Part shown: piece after piece, positions 36,935 to 47,321 of the stretch
How the letters are laid out: the number at the start of each line of letters is the position of its first letter
Numbering within the stretch: position 1 is the first letter of the stretch
The notes under the pieces: generated by a model
The model's input: the letters and a program-made list of their open reading frames with translations, nothing else
Told to the model about the DNA's origin: nothing
The model's database searches: none
Made by a program: the position numbers and the translations under genes
NCBI GenBank assembly: GCA_016858145.1
Contig: JAEHOE010000217.1
Span: 58,475-122,474, forward strand
DNA: 64,000 bases
Reading direction: 5' to 3'
DNA from: Edaphochlamys debaryana
Lineage: Eukaryota > Chlorophyta > Chlorophyceae > Chlamydomonadales

Positions 36935-37251
36935 TGACTACATGACTAAGTTCTGGTCTAAGTTACTCCTGCGCTTCAGGATGGGCTGTTGGCCCCTGCG
37001 TGTCAATGCTGATACGTCTATGCCTAGGGCTGAGCGGGTGTGCCAAAAGTGTACAAGGGGATCAGTGAGCGACACGCGTTATTAGAGTGCCCGGCGTACA
37101 CGGCTGCCACTGTAGTACGGGCCTAATAGTGATATGGGTGACACCATGACGCGGTCGGATGCCAGGCAGCTGGCCCGTGTCTGCGATCTTGAGATCTGGG
37201 AGAGGCGCTTAGGGGCCCGCATGGGAGTTCACGGCTGATGCCCTTGTCTGT
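36935..37251 (+). mobile_element. Decayed 3' end of a LINE retrotransposon
   Basis: A broken reading frame encodes the typical end of a LINE reverse-transcriptase polyprotein: FWSKLLLRFRMGCWPLRVN, then a zinc-knuckle-like VCQKCTRGSVSDT and, after a one-base shift, LLECPAYTAATVVRA and a stop. It ends in a simple AAC repeat (37252-37330), as 3' tails of LINEs often do. The 5' part is missing. Such fragments arise by incomplete target-primed reverse transcription. The clade cannot be assigned from this short piece. Confidence 0.6.

Positions 37252-37330
<79 letters not shown>
37252..37330 (+). repeat. (AAC)n microsatellite, LINE 3' tail
   Basis: About 26 uninterrupted AAC/ACA units directly follow the LINE-like sequence. 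Confidence 0.95.
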
Positions 37331-37482
37331 TGTTGCAACGCGCCTGGCCTGCTTGTAAGACCCCTCTCCACATGCTCTCCACCACCGAAACTGCTCATGT
37401 CCCCTTTACTGGCGGACCTGCGTCGCATGCGTCGTATCGTTAGCTTGCGACGTTCCCCGCGCTTGTCCAACTGCGTTCGCTA

Positions 37483-37555
37483 GGAATTGAACCCGTGACC
37501 TTAAGCTGGAGAAGCGTACTCTAAAATTTTACCCACGGATGCTGGTTTTTGTTTT
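37483..37555 (-). other. tRNA-like fragment, possibly SINE-derived
   Basis: Read on the minus strand, GGTCACGGGTTCAATTCC contains a good polymerase III B box (GGTTCAATTCC) about 50 nt after a weak A-box-like GTGGGTAAAATTTTAGAGT. The T stem and acceptor stem do not pair properly, so this is not an intact tRNA gene. Confidence 0.3.
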
Positions 37556-38013
37556 CAATGCTAAATCGGTGCTGGCCGACCACACGCGCGAGGGCCTCGC
37601 GAGCACTCGCGCGCTGCTCGCGAGCTACTCTCTCAGCGTCTCGAGCGACAACTTCTCCGTTCCGAAGCGAACTGCGTGCCAGCGGACTGCGGCGCGGAGC
37701 GGATTGGCGCCAAAATTTACGACGCCACCGGTGTTGGGGGGGTTTATTGCTCAAGCCCGCTGGCCTTCCGTGGCACAGCACGGCTCCTCCCCCATGCATA
37801 CTCTCAATGCTTAGCATTCCCCAGAGCAAGGCTATCCCCACGGTACACCGCTACATATCCTGCGCTCATCCTGCAGCAGTGTTTGGGGGCCACCGACCGC
37901 CAGAGCCCTTGCCCTGCACAAAGCCGCTCTCTCCACCGGCGGCGGCTACCCAAATTCCTCGCCCGCTCAGTTAACATTCAATCCTCATTAGTTGCTGCTG
38001 CGGCGGCGGGTGC

Positions 38014-38663
38014 TTAGGCGAGCGCCTCGGCGGTGATGAAGTCGAACTTCTTGGTGAACGAGAAGTAGGGCTCCTCCTCGGAGAGCTGCAGGCCGAGGAG
38101 CATCAGCAGCTTGAGGCCCATGATGTTGGCCTGGCTGTGGGGGCTCGGCGTCCGCTCCACGGGGCACTTGCGCCCGAAGATGACCACGAACATGATGTTG
38201 AAATCCTCATTCACCTGCACCACGCCGGCCTTCTCGAGAACCTGGAGGCACTGGAGGGAGAAGAGGACGGGAGGGAGAAGGAAACGTCAAAGGGAGGCAA
38301 AGCGACGACGAAAGCGAGCCACGGAAGCATGGCCCGAGCATCTCGCTCTCAACCCGCTAGACGTGCGTTTGCGGCTCTCCTCCCGGCCGGCCTACTTGCC
38401 TTCTCTGACAGGTAGAGGTGCTTGGGGGCACCTGTGTCGAGCAGGAAGCTCATCGTTGTGAACTCGTCGCTCGGAAGCTTCCAGGCCGCTCGGAACCAGA
38501 GCCGGTTGTTCTTGCCGCGAACGTGATGGAATATAAACTCGGGCTTGGTGTCGAGAACCTTGGTGACCACGCAATCTTTGGGGTGCTGACCGCTGACGAA
38601 GTGCCGCGGGTAGTCTTCCGCGCACAAGGCCACGACTTGGTCTGTCTCGCTAACGCCTAACAT
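38014..38663 (-). CDS. Small retropepsin-like aspartic protease-fold protein
   Basis: Two exons, 38400-38663 and 38014-38250 (TAA), give 166 residues. The motif SFLLDTGAPKHLYLS contains the catalytic D-T-G triplet of retroviral-type aspartic proteases preceded by hydrophobic residues, and a later NIMGLKLLMLLGL resembles the hydrophobic-Gly segment (ILG-x-x-x-L) that closes the retropepsin core. The first half (MLGVSETDQVVALCAEDY ...) is not recognised. The intron has a GC donor, AAG|GCAAGT. There is no gag, reverse transcriptase or LTR nearby, so this looks like a host single-domain protein and not a retroelement fragment. Substrate and location are unknown; there is no obvious signal peptide. 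Confidence 0.65.
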
Positions 38664-41520
38664 CGCGATTTACATTGCTGTATGCGTGTTCAGCATGCAC
38701 CAGCACCTCTAGGGCTAATTCGGCTAAATCACCTTGTTGCATGGGGCGTGGCCCGATACAGTCGAACGTTCTATGGCTCTATGTGGCTCTATGTGGCGCT
38801 ATGTGGCGCTATGTGGCTCTATATGGGTAGCTCGGCGAGCCGCCGTGCACTTCCAACGCGGTTTGCGGTTGCTGTTATGAGCTCCTGTGGAAGATGCTGC
38901 CCTGCGCTGGTGCTGCTGGGGATGGCTGCGTCGTGATCTTGCGGCGTGGGTGTGGCCATGGACGGAGATGGACCATGTTGCTATGTGAACCGCAAGCACT
39001 CGCTCGAGAGCTTTCGGCGACAGCTTGGATCCAATGCCGTGCTTTTGAGCAATGGATCCAGGTCCTCCGAGTGGTGGGCGGGCTTCATCCTGCAAGGTGG
39101 CGTGCGGGGGAGAGGAGGGGGCGATGGGGGGCGTCAGCGCTTGTGCCGTGTGTTTCGGTCGCGGAAGCGGGGCGCGGGGGGGGGCACGATCGCATTCATC
39201 GTTTGTGAGACAAGTGTAACTCGTCATGCACTAGTGGACAAAAGGCTTTATAACAGGAGAGCATCCCCTGAGCGCTCGGGGCCTGAACTCGATTATTCTC
39301 TTCACAGCGCGCCGCCCCCCAGGCGCCACACGAGGGAGCATTGCCCCGCCTGTCCTTTGCCTGGAGAAAGCATTTTCGAAGCTCTAGAGCGGGGAAACTT
39401 ATCGACCACGCTCCAACATGCCGACATGCTTGGGCGTGGAACCTCCCCGCTTGTGCCCAAACTGAGCGCAGTATTGTTGGACTCGCAGACTCCACCTCTC
39501 TATCACTTCTGTCACTAGCACCACGTGCCACAGCAGTTGCACACACCCAGCCCTCGTCACCGCTAGCTACGATTCTGGTCCGGGCGCTAGCCTTGCGAGG
39601 CGCCCGGACCAGTCACGATGGTGAAGCAGGACAGCGATGATGGTGGGTGATGCGCTGCGCTGCCAACGTGATCCGCATCCTCCTCCTGCTGAAGCTGCTG
39701 GGCTTCAGCCGGCCGGCCGCGCTGGAGCGGCCGCCGGCCGTGGACCCGGGCTGAGCGCCCAAAAGCAGCAGCGGCGGAGGGGAGAGATGTAGCGGGTGGC
39801 GTGTGGGCAGTAGCGGATGGGAGACGGACATTTTCTCTTTCGATCTTTTGAAGCGGTGCATGTGTGCGCCCAACCCAACCGGCGAAGTCCGGCATTGCGG
39901 GGTTGCGAAGGCCCCTGACTTATGGCGGCGTGGGTTTAGTCCGTGCGCTGTGGGGCGTAGTGCTTGATTGTGCGGCCCCAGTGCTGCCCGGCCTCGCGGG
40001 GTTTGGGGCTCAGCCCTTTTCCCTGTCCTGAGGAGGACAGACACCCTTGTCGAACCACTGGCGCACTTCAGCCGCAGCGACAGCCGTAGTCGGGAGGGGT
40101 GGGTCTTGTTTTCGGGTCTTGTCTTCTTGTCTCGCATGGCACAACGCACACTGGCGCTCTATCATGGGGCCCTCGGCCCCATGCGGCGGCGGCGGGTCCT
40201 GCCGCCGCCGCACCGGATGGCGTCGGCGGCTGCACTGGAGGCTGCTTGGCCGCCGAGGCCGTCCCTTCCACACCCTGCCCCCTGGGAACATGAAGACTTC
40301 CGGCTGGGCGGGCACCAGACTGCCCTCACCCCACGCCCCCCGTCTGATCTCCGATCTCCCATATCCCTCTGTGCCCCTGATCCTTGGGGTCCGCGACCAT
40401 GATCCACCGCTCGACGGTGGGGAGCCCGCCCAGTCACACACTTGGACTGCAGTCCAATCACCCGGGCGGCCGGGGACGCTGCTTGCCAGCCAATCCGCCC
40501 AGGTCATACCCTTGCCTTGCCGTGCCCCTGCACCCGTGTCACCGCACCGCACCGCAGCGCCGTACCGGCTGCTCGTCTTTGGGCCCCTCGCCGGCCTCGT
40601 TGTGCCTCGCCCCGCTCCCTTCACCCTCTTTCAGGCTGTCTACGCCTCTCCGGCGGCTCTTAGATGTGCTCGTGGTTTCCTGCCTGCACCGTCCTGCTGG
40701 CATGCGCCCCGGAGCACGTTCCTGACGCCGCTTTTGCTCTGCTTCGGTGGTTCTCCCGTCACTTACAGGTCTGTATACGTGTGATTCGAAGGGGCGGGAT
40801 TCGTGTGCGAGCCGCCGGAGAGCTCACAGACATGCATGTCGCCCGTAACCGCTCAAGACTGTACGGTAACGCGCGGGCGCGCTCTGCTACCTTGCCACCT
40901 CACTCTTCTTTCCTGCTTTGCCACGGCCGCGAGGTGACTGGGGGCCTGGAGCCAAGCGTGCCTTCGTGCACTGCGCTGCATTGCGCTTTGCTTTAACCCT
41001 TGTCGAAGCTCTACCATGCCGGAGGTGCGCTCACGGTCTCACACACACAGCAGCCGTGAACACACAGACCCTGCAGCCCCAGCGTGCCTAACGGCCCTCC
41101 AAGCTCTGGCCTGAGACTCCTCGCGTCACTTATGGGCCATGCACGACCCTCAGCCCCAGCCCTGAGCTCCCAGAGCCGTCCGTCAGATCTAGCCCCAAAT
41201 TCTATTCAATGCCTGCCGCCACACAGATGCCACACAGCTCTGTCAACTCCAGCGAGGTCAGGCGCTCCTAGACCCCTAGACAGGCGATGGGAAAAGACAC
41301 GCGCACCTCATACCGTATAGATCCCGCTCTAGCGCGCAGGTCGATAGGAAACGGCGCGCACACCACAGACATCAGTTCGGCAGCGCCTCAGTTCAGATGC
41401 AGACACCGCTCCTGCCCGGCAGATGAATCGTCGCTTCACGAAATGTCCAAGTGCTAACGTAAGCGAATGCTCTCGAATGCTAGGGCGCATGCAATGTCTT
41501 GTGAGATCCCCGAGGAGATC
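38664..41520. other. Gene-poor region between retropepsin-like and phosphatase genes
   Basis: About 2.9 kb. An open frame at 38946-39518 (+) could be coding but has no recognisable domain and no supporting splice structure. A 10-bp minisatellite lies at 38770-38826. A candidate TGTAA signal for the phosphatase gene is at 40763-40767 on the minus strand. The remainder looks non-coding. Confidence 0.4.
38770..38826. repeat. 10-bp minisatellite (GGCTCTATGT)n
   Basis: Five imperfect tandem units alternating GGCTCTATGT and GGCGCTATGT. Confidence 0.85.
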
Positions 41521-44500
41521 TCACAACAACGCGTGGTGTGCTGCTACTATGGCCGCGGCCCTTGCCGCGGCCGCGTCGTCCGCTGCTCCTTTCCCTAGCA
41601 CCTCCCCTCCGCGCAACCCGGACCCTTCCCCCTGCACCTCCCCCTTGCCCCAGGCCCGGCCCCCCCGCGCCCCTTCCCCCTCCCCCTCCATCAACTGCTG
41701 CTCCCAAAACCCCGTATGGGAGCACTCGACCTTGTGCTGGGCCTGAGTCAGCGCGTACGGCAGCAGTACGCGCTGCCGTAGTACGCCCAACGCGATCCAA
41801 CCGCCGGAGCTGCTGAGCCCAGGTACGACCAACGGCTGGCCGTCGTACAGGATCCGTACCCACCACAGGGCGGGCGCCTCCGCTCGTACGGCGTCCTGCC
41901 GTAGCGCCCGCCTGCCGCCGGGGCTGGTGGCGCCGCCGCGAGCCGCCGCCGGCGCCTCGCTGCGCCACAACTCCCATGTCAGACTGGCGGCGAAGGGGGG
42001 CCAGGCCACGGGTTGCCCCAACACCGCCAGGAGGGGGGTCACGGAGCTGTCGTGGCCGCTGAAGGGGGTGAGCAGGTTTCGAGGCGGGGTCAGGGGGATG
42101 GAAGATACGGTATGTCAGCGCGACGGCGAGTGAGAGCACGGAGCGCGGAGAGCGAGAGCGGCAGGGAAGGCACACGAGAGGGCTGCTTCCAACATCCCCA
42201 ACCTTGCCCATACCCGCCAGTCAGCCCGCCTCAACCCACCTGTACACGAACAGCTTGGGGTGTGTCGCGTCCCGCGACCCCGCCCCCGCTTGCTCCTGAG
42301 CCAACCGCCGCCGTGAGCGGGCCGTCACGGGCACGGGCGCGTGCGGCTCCTTGACTTCCCGCACGCTCCGCCGCTTCAGCGACCGGGCCGTGACCGGCGC
42401 CGGCGCGTGCGGCTCCTCGTCTTCCCCGAGCCCAACCGCCGCCGCTGCCGCCCGCCTTCGCCCGCCAGCGGCACCCGCCTCCGCCGCCTCGATGACGTCA
42501 TCCATGTTGTCCAGCAGCCGGCTGATGAGCTGGCCGATGCTGAGGCGGAGCACCTGCACGGGAGGAAAGCGGGGGCGTTGTGAGAAGGCAGGTGAGGAGG
42601 GAGTGTTGCCACGGCATCGCAGGTACAGTTGCAAGTGCGTAAGAGGTGCGCCTATCTTCCGCCAGCTCGCTACCGCTTCGCCCCCACGCTTCTGCTCCCG
42701 GCCTCTGCCGCTCCGCCCCACCTGGCGGCACCTCTGCGCCCGGGCCGAGGACTCCGACGCCTCCCCGTTCCCCAGGGAGGCGCACAGCGCAGCACTGGGC
42801 CCCACCAGGGCGTTCTCGTGACGGGCAGCCTGGGGCAGGGTTTTCAGAGGTGGTGGTGGGAATTGAGGCGGGGATCTGGCGCGGCAAGCGTCTCAACCTG
42901 TGCCCTCGCCCCGGGCCCATTCCCCTCTTCTGGCACGGCCCGATGACCTCCCTCCTGCCTGCCTTGCCCTGGCGTCCCGCAGCCGCTCCACGCAGCCCCA
43001 CCCCACCCTCAACCCACCCCACACGCACCTGCGCCCACACCACCTCAAGCACCTCCTTGGTTGCCCCCCGGGGCATGGGCGCTCCGTCGGCCTGCATGCC
43101 CGCCAGCACGTCGAACAGCTTGGGCCTGGGGGAGGAGGGGACCGACGTACAGGGAGCAGGCAACGTTATTCCACGCGACACCCCCACCAGCCCGTCACGT
43201 GGTCACGGCTGGCCTCCGCCTCCGGCTTTGCTCCTGTAACAACGGAGTTGCCACCTTCTCAAAAGCCTCCTAGGATGCCAATCCAGGGTCCTCCAGGACC
43301 CCGTTACACTCCCCCCCTCGGAAGCGAACGTCCCGAGAGCGGTTCTAGTGTGTGGCTGGCTCTTGCCGCTTCAACCCTTGACTTGCGGAGCTCTCTCTCG
43401 GGTTGCCAAGCCGGGGGCTCTACGCGCTGGGTTATGGCAGAGATTATGCAATTGAGGAAAGCACTGCTACAGATATCTCCATTCGCAGTTGCCTGGATTC
43501 GAATCGTGCCAGGATTTCCCCGGCGCGGACCTGTCCCGCGACCATTGTAACAACGGAGTTGCCACCTTCTCAAAAGCCTCCTAGGATGCCAATCCAGGGT
43601 CCTCCAGGACCCCGTTACAGCTCCTGGGAGCACTGTCCTCAACCCGGCGGCCCGGCCTACCCTACACACCTCCCTGCCTCCGTGGTGTGCCCCCTCCGCT
43701 AACTGCATTATGGACCCCCATGTCCACACAGCGGCTCCCGCCACCTGCATACCACGCCGCACTCACACGCCCGTCAACCCCCACCGCCAGCCCCCTCCTC
43801 CCCCGGGGCACCCGCGCCCCCCTGCGACTACTTAGTGCTTCGGGATAGCGTTCAGCCGCCGCGGCCACTTTCAGCTGCAGCCTCGACGCACGCCTCCTCT
43901 GCGGACAACCGGACCTATCATGGACTATGTGGCGGACAATTCACCTTCTCCGGCAATCCCACTAAGACCTCGAAGCTCTCCCGCTCAGCTTCAAACTACC
44001 CCGCCCCCCCCCTCCTCACCACACAATGGGTGTGTCCGGGTCCAGCCCCAGCGCCCCCGCCACCATGCGTTGGAGCCGGGGCAGCTCGGCGTCACGGGCA
44101 TCGGCGGCTGAGGGGGTGGGACGGGAAGGGAGGGTTGGGTGGACAGTGGAGGACGAGGCAGGGCAGCAGTACTGCGAGGAATGGGGCCAGGCCCCAAGCG
44201 CCCCCACCTCGTCCGTGCCGGCGGTGCCTGTACTGCAGCATTAGGGGCCCCGCCCTCATGCGCCCGCTGCCCGCCCTCGCGCCCCCCGGCCCCCTCACCC
44301 TCCATGTCCCTCTCCATGGCCCTGAACAGCGGCGTCAGGGCGGGGCACGTGACGTTGTTGCCGTACATGATCTCCTGAGGGACCACGCTGGCGGCCACCT
44401 GGGGCGTGATCGCACGTGTTTGGGGAGAGGGCAGGGGCGCGGATAAAGGGCAGGAAGGCAGGAGGTGCCTGGGCCCCGATGCAGCCGCACCGCGCCGCAC

Positions 44501-46145
44501 ACTACCTCTGTTGCCAACCCGCCACCAGGTCCGTCCCGCCACACCCAGCCATCCCTCCACCCCAAGCCCCCCGCCTCCCCGGGACCGTGCCCGCTGCCGC
44601 GCACTCACCGGCAGCGCCCTCGCCTGCCCCGCCCGGCTCCGTGCCGGCCGCTGCGCCCCCTCGCCGCCGCCCTCCGCCCCGGCCTCCAGCGCCGGCCACA
44701 GCCCCGTCAGCACCCCCCTCAGTGTGGCGATGGTGCGGCGGTAGGGCGTGGTCCGGAGCACCGCCACGCCCGACCCCACCCATGGCCAGGGGCCCGAGGC
44801 GGTCCCCGCTCCAGGGGTGGCCCCAGAGCCGGGGGCCCCAGCGGCGGAGGCCCTAGCGGGGGACCCCGCCCGTAGGTCTGGCAGGAAGCCGCCCTCCGGG
44901 CCCCGCCCCGTGACGTAACGCCCGCGGAGCCAAGTGCCCAGAGCCAAGGCCTGGGGCGTGGGGGGGAGGGGGTGTGGCGGGGAGAGTGAAGGGGGAGCGG
45001 AGGATGGAGGGGTGGCGATGGTCGGGTGGAGACTGGGTTCCCGAGCGCTCGGCTGCGGCTAAGGGGGGCTGGGCAGACGCAGGCGCGGGACCCGTGTGGC
45101 CCTGGCCGTTGCTGGGCCCTGCTGGACCCTGACCCTGACCCTGGACCCTGACCATGCACAACGCAAGCCCTCCCGGTGCCTCCGGAACCCCTGGGCCCCT
45201 GCTGGGCCCTGGCTCGACCCTTGCTGGGCCCTTGCTGGGCCCTTGCTCGGTTCTTACTGGGCCCCTGCTAGACCCACCATGTCGTAGCCGTTGGGCGTGA
45301 GGGTGCCCTGCCGGCAGCCGCCGGGGAGCACTGGCGGGGCCTGGAGGGAGGAAGGGGATGAGGGCATCGGGGCAAGGGCCGTGAGGGATGCCGTGGGCAC
45401 AATGCAGGGCTGTCCACGATTACCCCCTCAGTTCCCCGCCGTAGTCCCGTGCAGGCGTCTCGTGCGTATGCCCGTGCGGGGTGGGTGGGGACGCTACTCA
45501 CCGGGTCGGTGGTGGGGGGCGCTGTGGCTCCACCATTCTCGTCAAACAGCTCCACCTCCACCCCCTGTGTGGTTCGCGGCCCCAAGGAGGTATGGAAGCG
45601 GGGTAAGGACGGGGCACACGCAGGTCGGGCCCGGGTGTGCAGGGCAGCTACGCGGTGCCATCCTTCGCCTCCCCACAACGTGTTCAGGCGCCCTGCAGCC
45701 CGCTCCGCCTGCCCTGCCTTGTAGTGGTCGGAACAGTGGGTCCAGTTGGCCCCAAACGTGTAGAGCTCCGTCAAAGGCGTGCGGGCGCCATGCCTGTGAG
45801 TTGGGCCGCACGGACAGCAAATTCTCGACAAGAGCAGCGTGAAGACAGTGTCTCCACGAGGCAGCTCAGCAGCAGCACGTCGCGCATAAGCGCTTCCGAA
45901 GCTGCCTTGATTGCTACCAGCTTCAAAGCGTGGACCCCATCGGACCCCCATTGCGCCTCCTTTTCCTCTCACCTGTGAACCACTTGCAATAGGTGCAGGC
46001 GGCCCACAGAGGGATCAAAGTCCGGGGCTCTCCTTGCGTTTCCAGGCGGGCCAGAGTATCTAGGCCAGGTCAACGAGCTACCTAGAAGAAGGAGCACGAC
46101 CACGCCTGTAAGGCCCGCCCAGCCCGAGCCCGACGGTATAATCAT
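41521..46145 (-). CDS. Membrane-anchored histidine acid phosphatase
   Basis: 11 exons give 653 residues: 45973-46145, 45718-45793, 45502-45564, 45278-45340, 44609-44950, 44299-44398, 44020-44107, 43029-43125, 42722-42829, 42240-42553, 41521-42058 (TGA). The N-terminus, MIIPSGSGWAGLTGVVVLLLLG, is a signal peptide or anchor. The catalytic RHGARTP (residues 58-64), whose histidine becomes phosphorylated, straddles exons 1 and 2; the proton-donor motif GHD (476-478) lies in YSGHDSSVTPLLAVLG. The region LRTTPYRRTIATL is the usual arginine-containing middle block. These define the two-motif branch-2 histidine phosphatases (acid phosphatases, lysophosphatidic acid phosphatase); the substrate is not determinable. 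Exon 42240-42553 adds low-complexity sequence with an internal repeat. Intron 2 uses a GC donor (AAG|GCAGGG). A TRIM element lies in intron 7. Confidence 0.88.
43235..43619 (-). mobile_element. Second TRIM mini LTR-retrotransposon, in intron 7 of the phosphatase gene
   Basis: Two identical 74-bp direct repeats (43235-43308 and 43546-43619) start TGTAAC and end GTTACA, with a 237-bp non-coding interior. The target duplication GCTCC is perfect (43230-43234 and 43620-43624). Orientation is minus: on that strand TGGTCGCGGG (primer-binding site) follows one base after the 5' LTR, and the purine tract GAGGGGGGGAG abuts the 3' LTR. The element is therefore in sense with its host gene. Identical LTRs imply a recent insertion. 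It is 385 bp long and unrelated in sequence to the TRIM at 17261. Confidence 0.92.
45106..45275. repeat. Minisatellite in phosphatase intron 4
   Basis: Degenerate tandem units of GACCCTG and of CTTGCTGGGCC-type sequence fill the intron between exons 44609-44950 and 45278-45340. Confidence 0.65.
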
Positions 46146-47321
46146 GTTGAGCACCCGTTGCGCCTACAGCGACGCGCCTGTCGCTGCGCGCAAGCTTCAC
46201 GCGCTAGGAAGCTACGCACAGTGTGGGGTGCTGGACTAGTGAATAGTGCACTGGCCCGGAACCGCGCGACCCAGGGTCGCTCAATGCGGTCAGGCCATGG
46301 CCAACGGCGAACGGCCCAGCGGCTAGGGCGTGCAATTGACAGCGAAAGTCAACCCTCAGCTAGTGTGCTTGGCGTCCGCTACGCTGTCCCCGTGCGACGT
46401 CGCACGTCGCCAACTCCCGACTGCACAGCTTCCTGCGGCCGCCTGCCTGCCCCACAGCAGCGCCCACGCCAGCCCCGGGGCACAAGCCTTCTATGCCCCA
46501 CAGCAGAAGCCACCGTAACACCCTAACGTGCTGCTACCTCTGACACGGCGACGACACGTATGCGCTGAGCTACGTACTCGGCAGCACCAGCCCGCAGCAA
46601 AGCCACGCGGCGACTGCGCAAGCCTTGCCATGCATTGATAGCAGGGCCGCAGGGGCCTGAGGGGGGACCGCCACAGTCCTTTCCTTCAAGCCTGATCTGT
46701 CAGGGACCTTAGGCCCGCGCAAAATGGCACATGGTCCTACTACTGAGCTGCCTGAAGCCTGACGACCTGGCCCACCCGGTGTCGTCAGGTTCTGTCTCAA
46801 CGCCTGCGCCTGCACACCCACTCCTGATCTACTCGCTGCCTACGGTCATGTGCACACCTGGTGGAGGGAGAGTTGAACACCGCCTTGTGCCCTGATCCCC
46901 ATCGCACGCCGTTCCTGACTCCTGATCCCCTCACAATGCGCCCGACCAGGAGCTGCGTTGGCAGCGGCCTGCAACTCTATGCCCCTCACCCTACCCCTGC
47001 CGTGCACTTCTGCTTTGACCCCTAACCCGTGCCTCCATGCACTGCTTAAAACCCTACCCAGTCAATCGGCCGATCGGTGCCATGGTGTTGACCCGCGACC
47101 CTCCTCCCCCCTCCCTTGATGCTCACCCGCCCTCCAGCCGCCCAAGTGAACCCTCAACAACCTCACGCCCACCTAGTCTCCTTGCTTTGCAATATGCGTG
47201 CGTACGTCATGCCTGAACATTCACGAGACCAACCCAGCTGCATTCCATACCATCCTATTTCTACTACGATGATCTCCACGATTGTGTTCTGCAATCCCAC
47301 CCGCTTGCCTCCTCCAGGTCC
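46146..47321. other. Intergenic region, promoter of the phosphatase and 3' flank of the peptidase
   Basis: About 1.2 kb without a recognisable gene. Around 46318-46355 there is a weak tRNA-A-box-like stretch without a matching B box, which I do not annotate. Confidence 0.4.

Larger units (their letters stand above)
36340..38013. other. Intergenic region with LINE remnant and tRNA-like sequence
   Basis: 3' flank of the helicase gene followed by repeat-derived sequence; see the separate LINE, (AAC)n and tRNA-like entries. The rest (36340-36900 and 37560-38010) shows no recognisable gene. Confidence 0.5.

Noticed and set aside
38946..39518. 190-codon open frame on the plus strand
   Set aside because: No domain, no splice partners and composition like the surrounding non-coding DNA; not strong enough to call a gene.
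43430..43515. tRNA-like sequence with ATTCGAATC
   Set aside because: It lies inside the TRIM interior, is part of a palindrome and does not fold as a tRNA.
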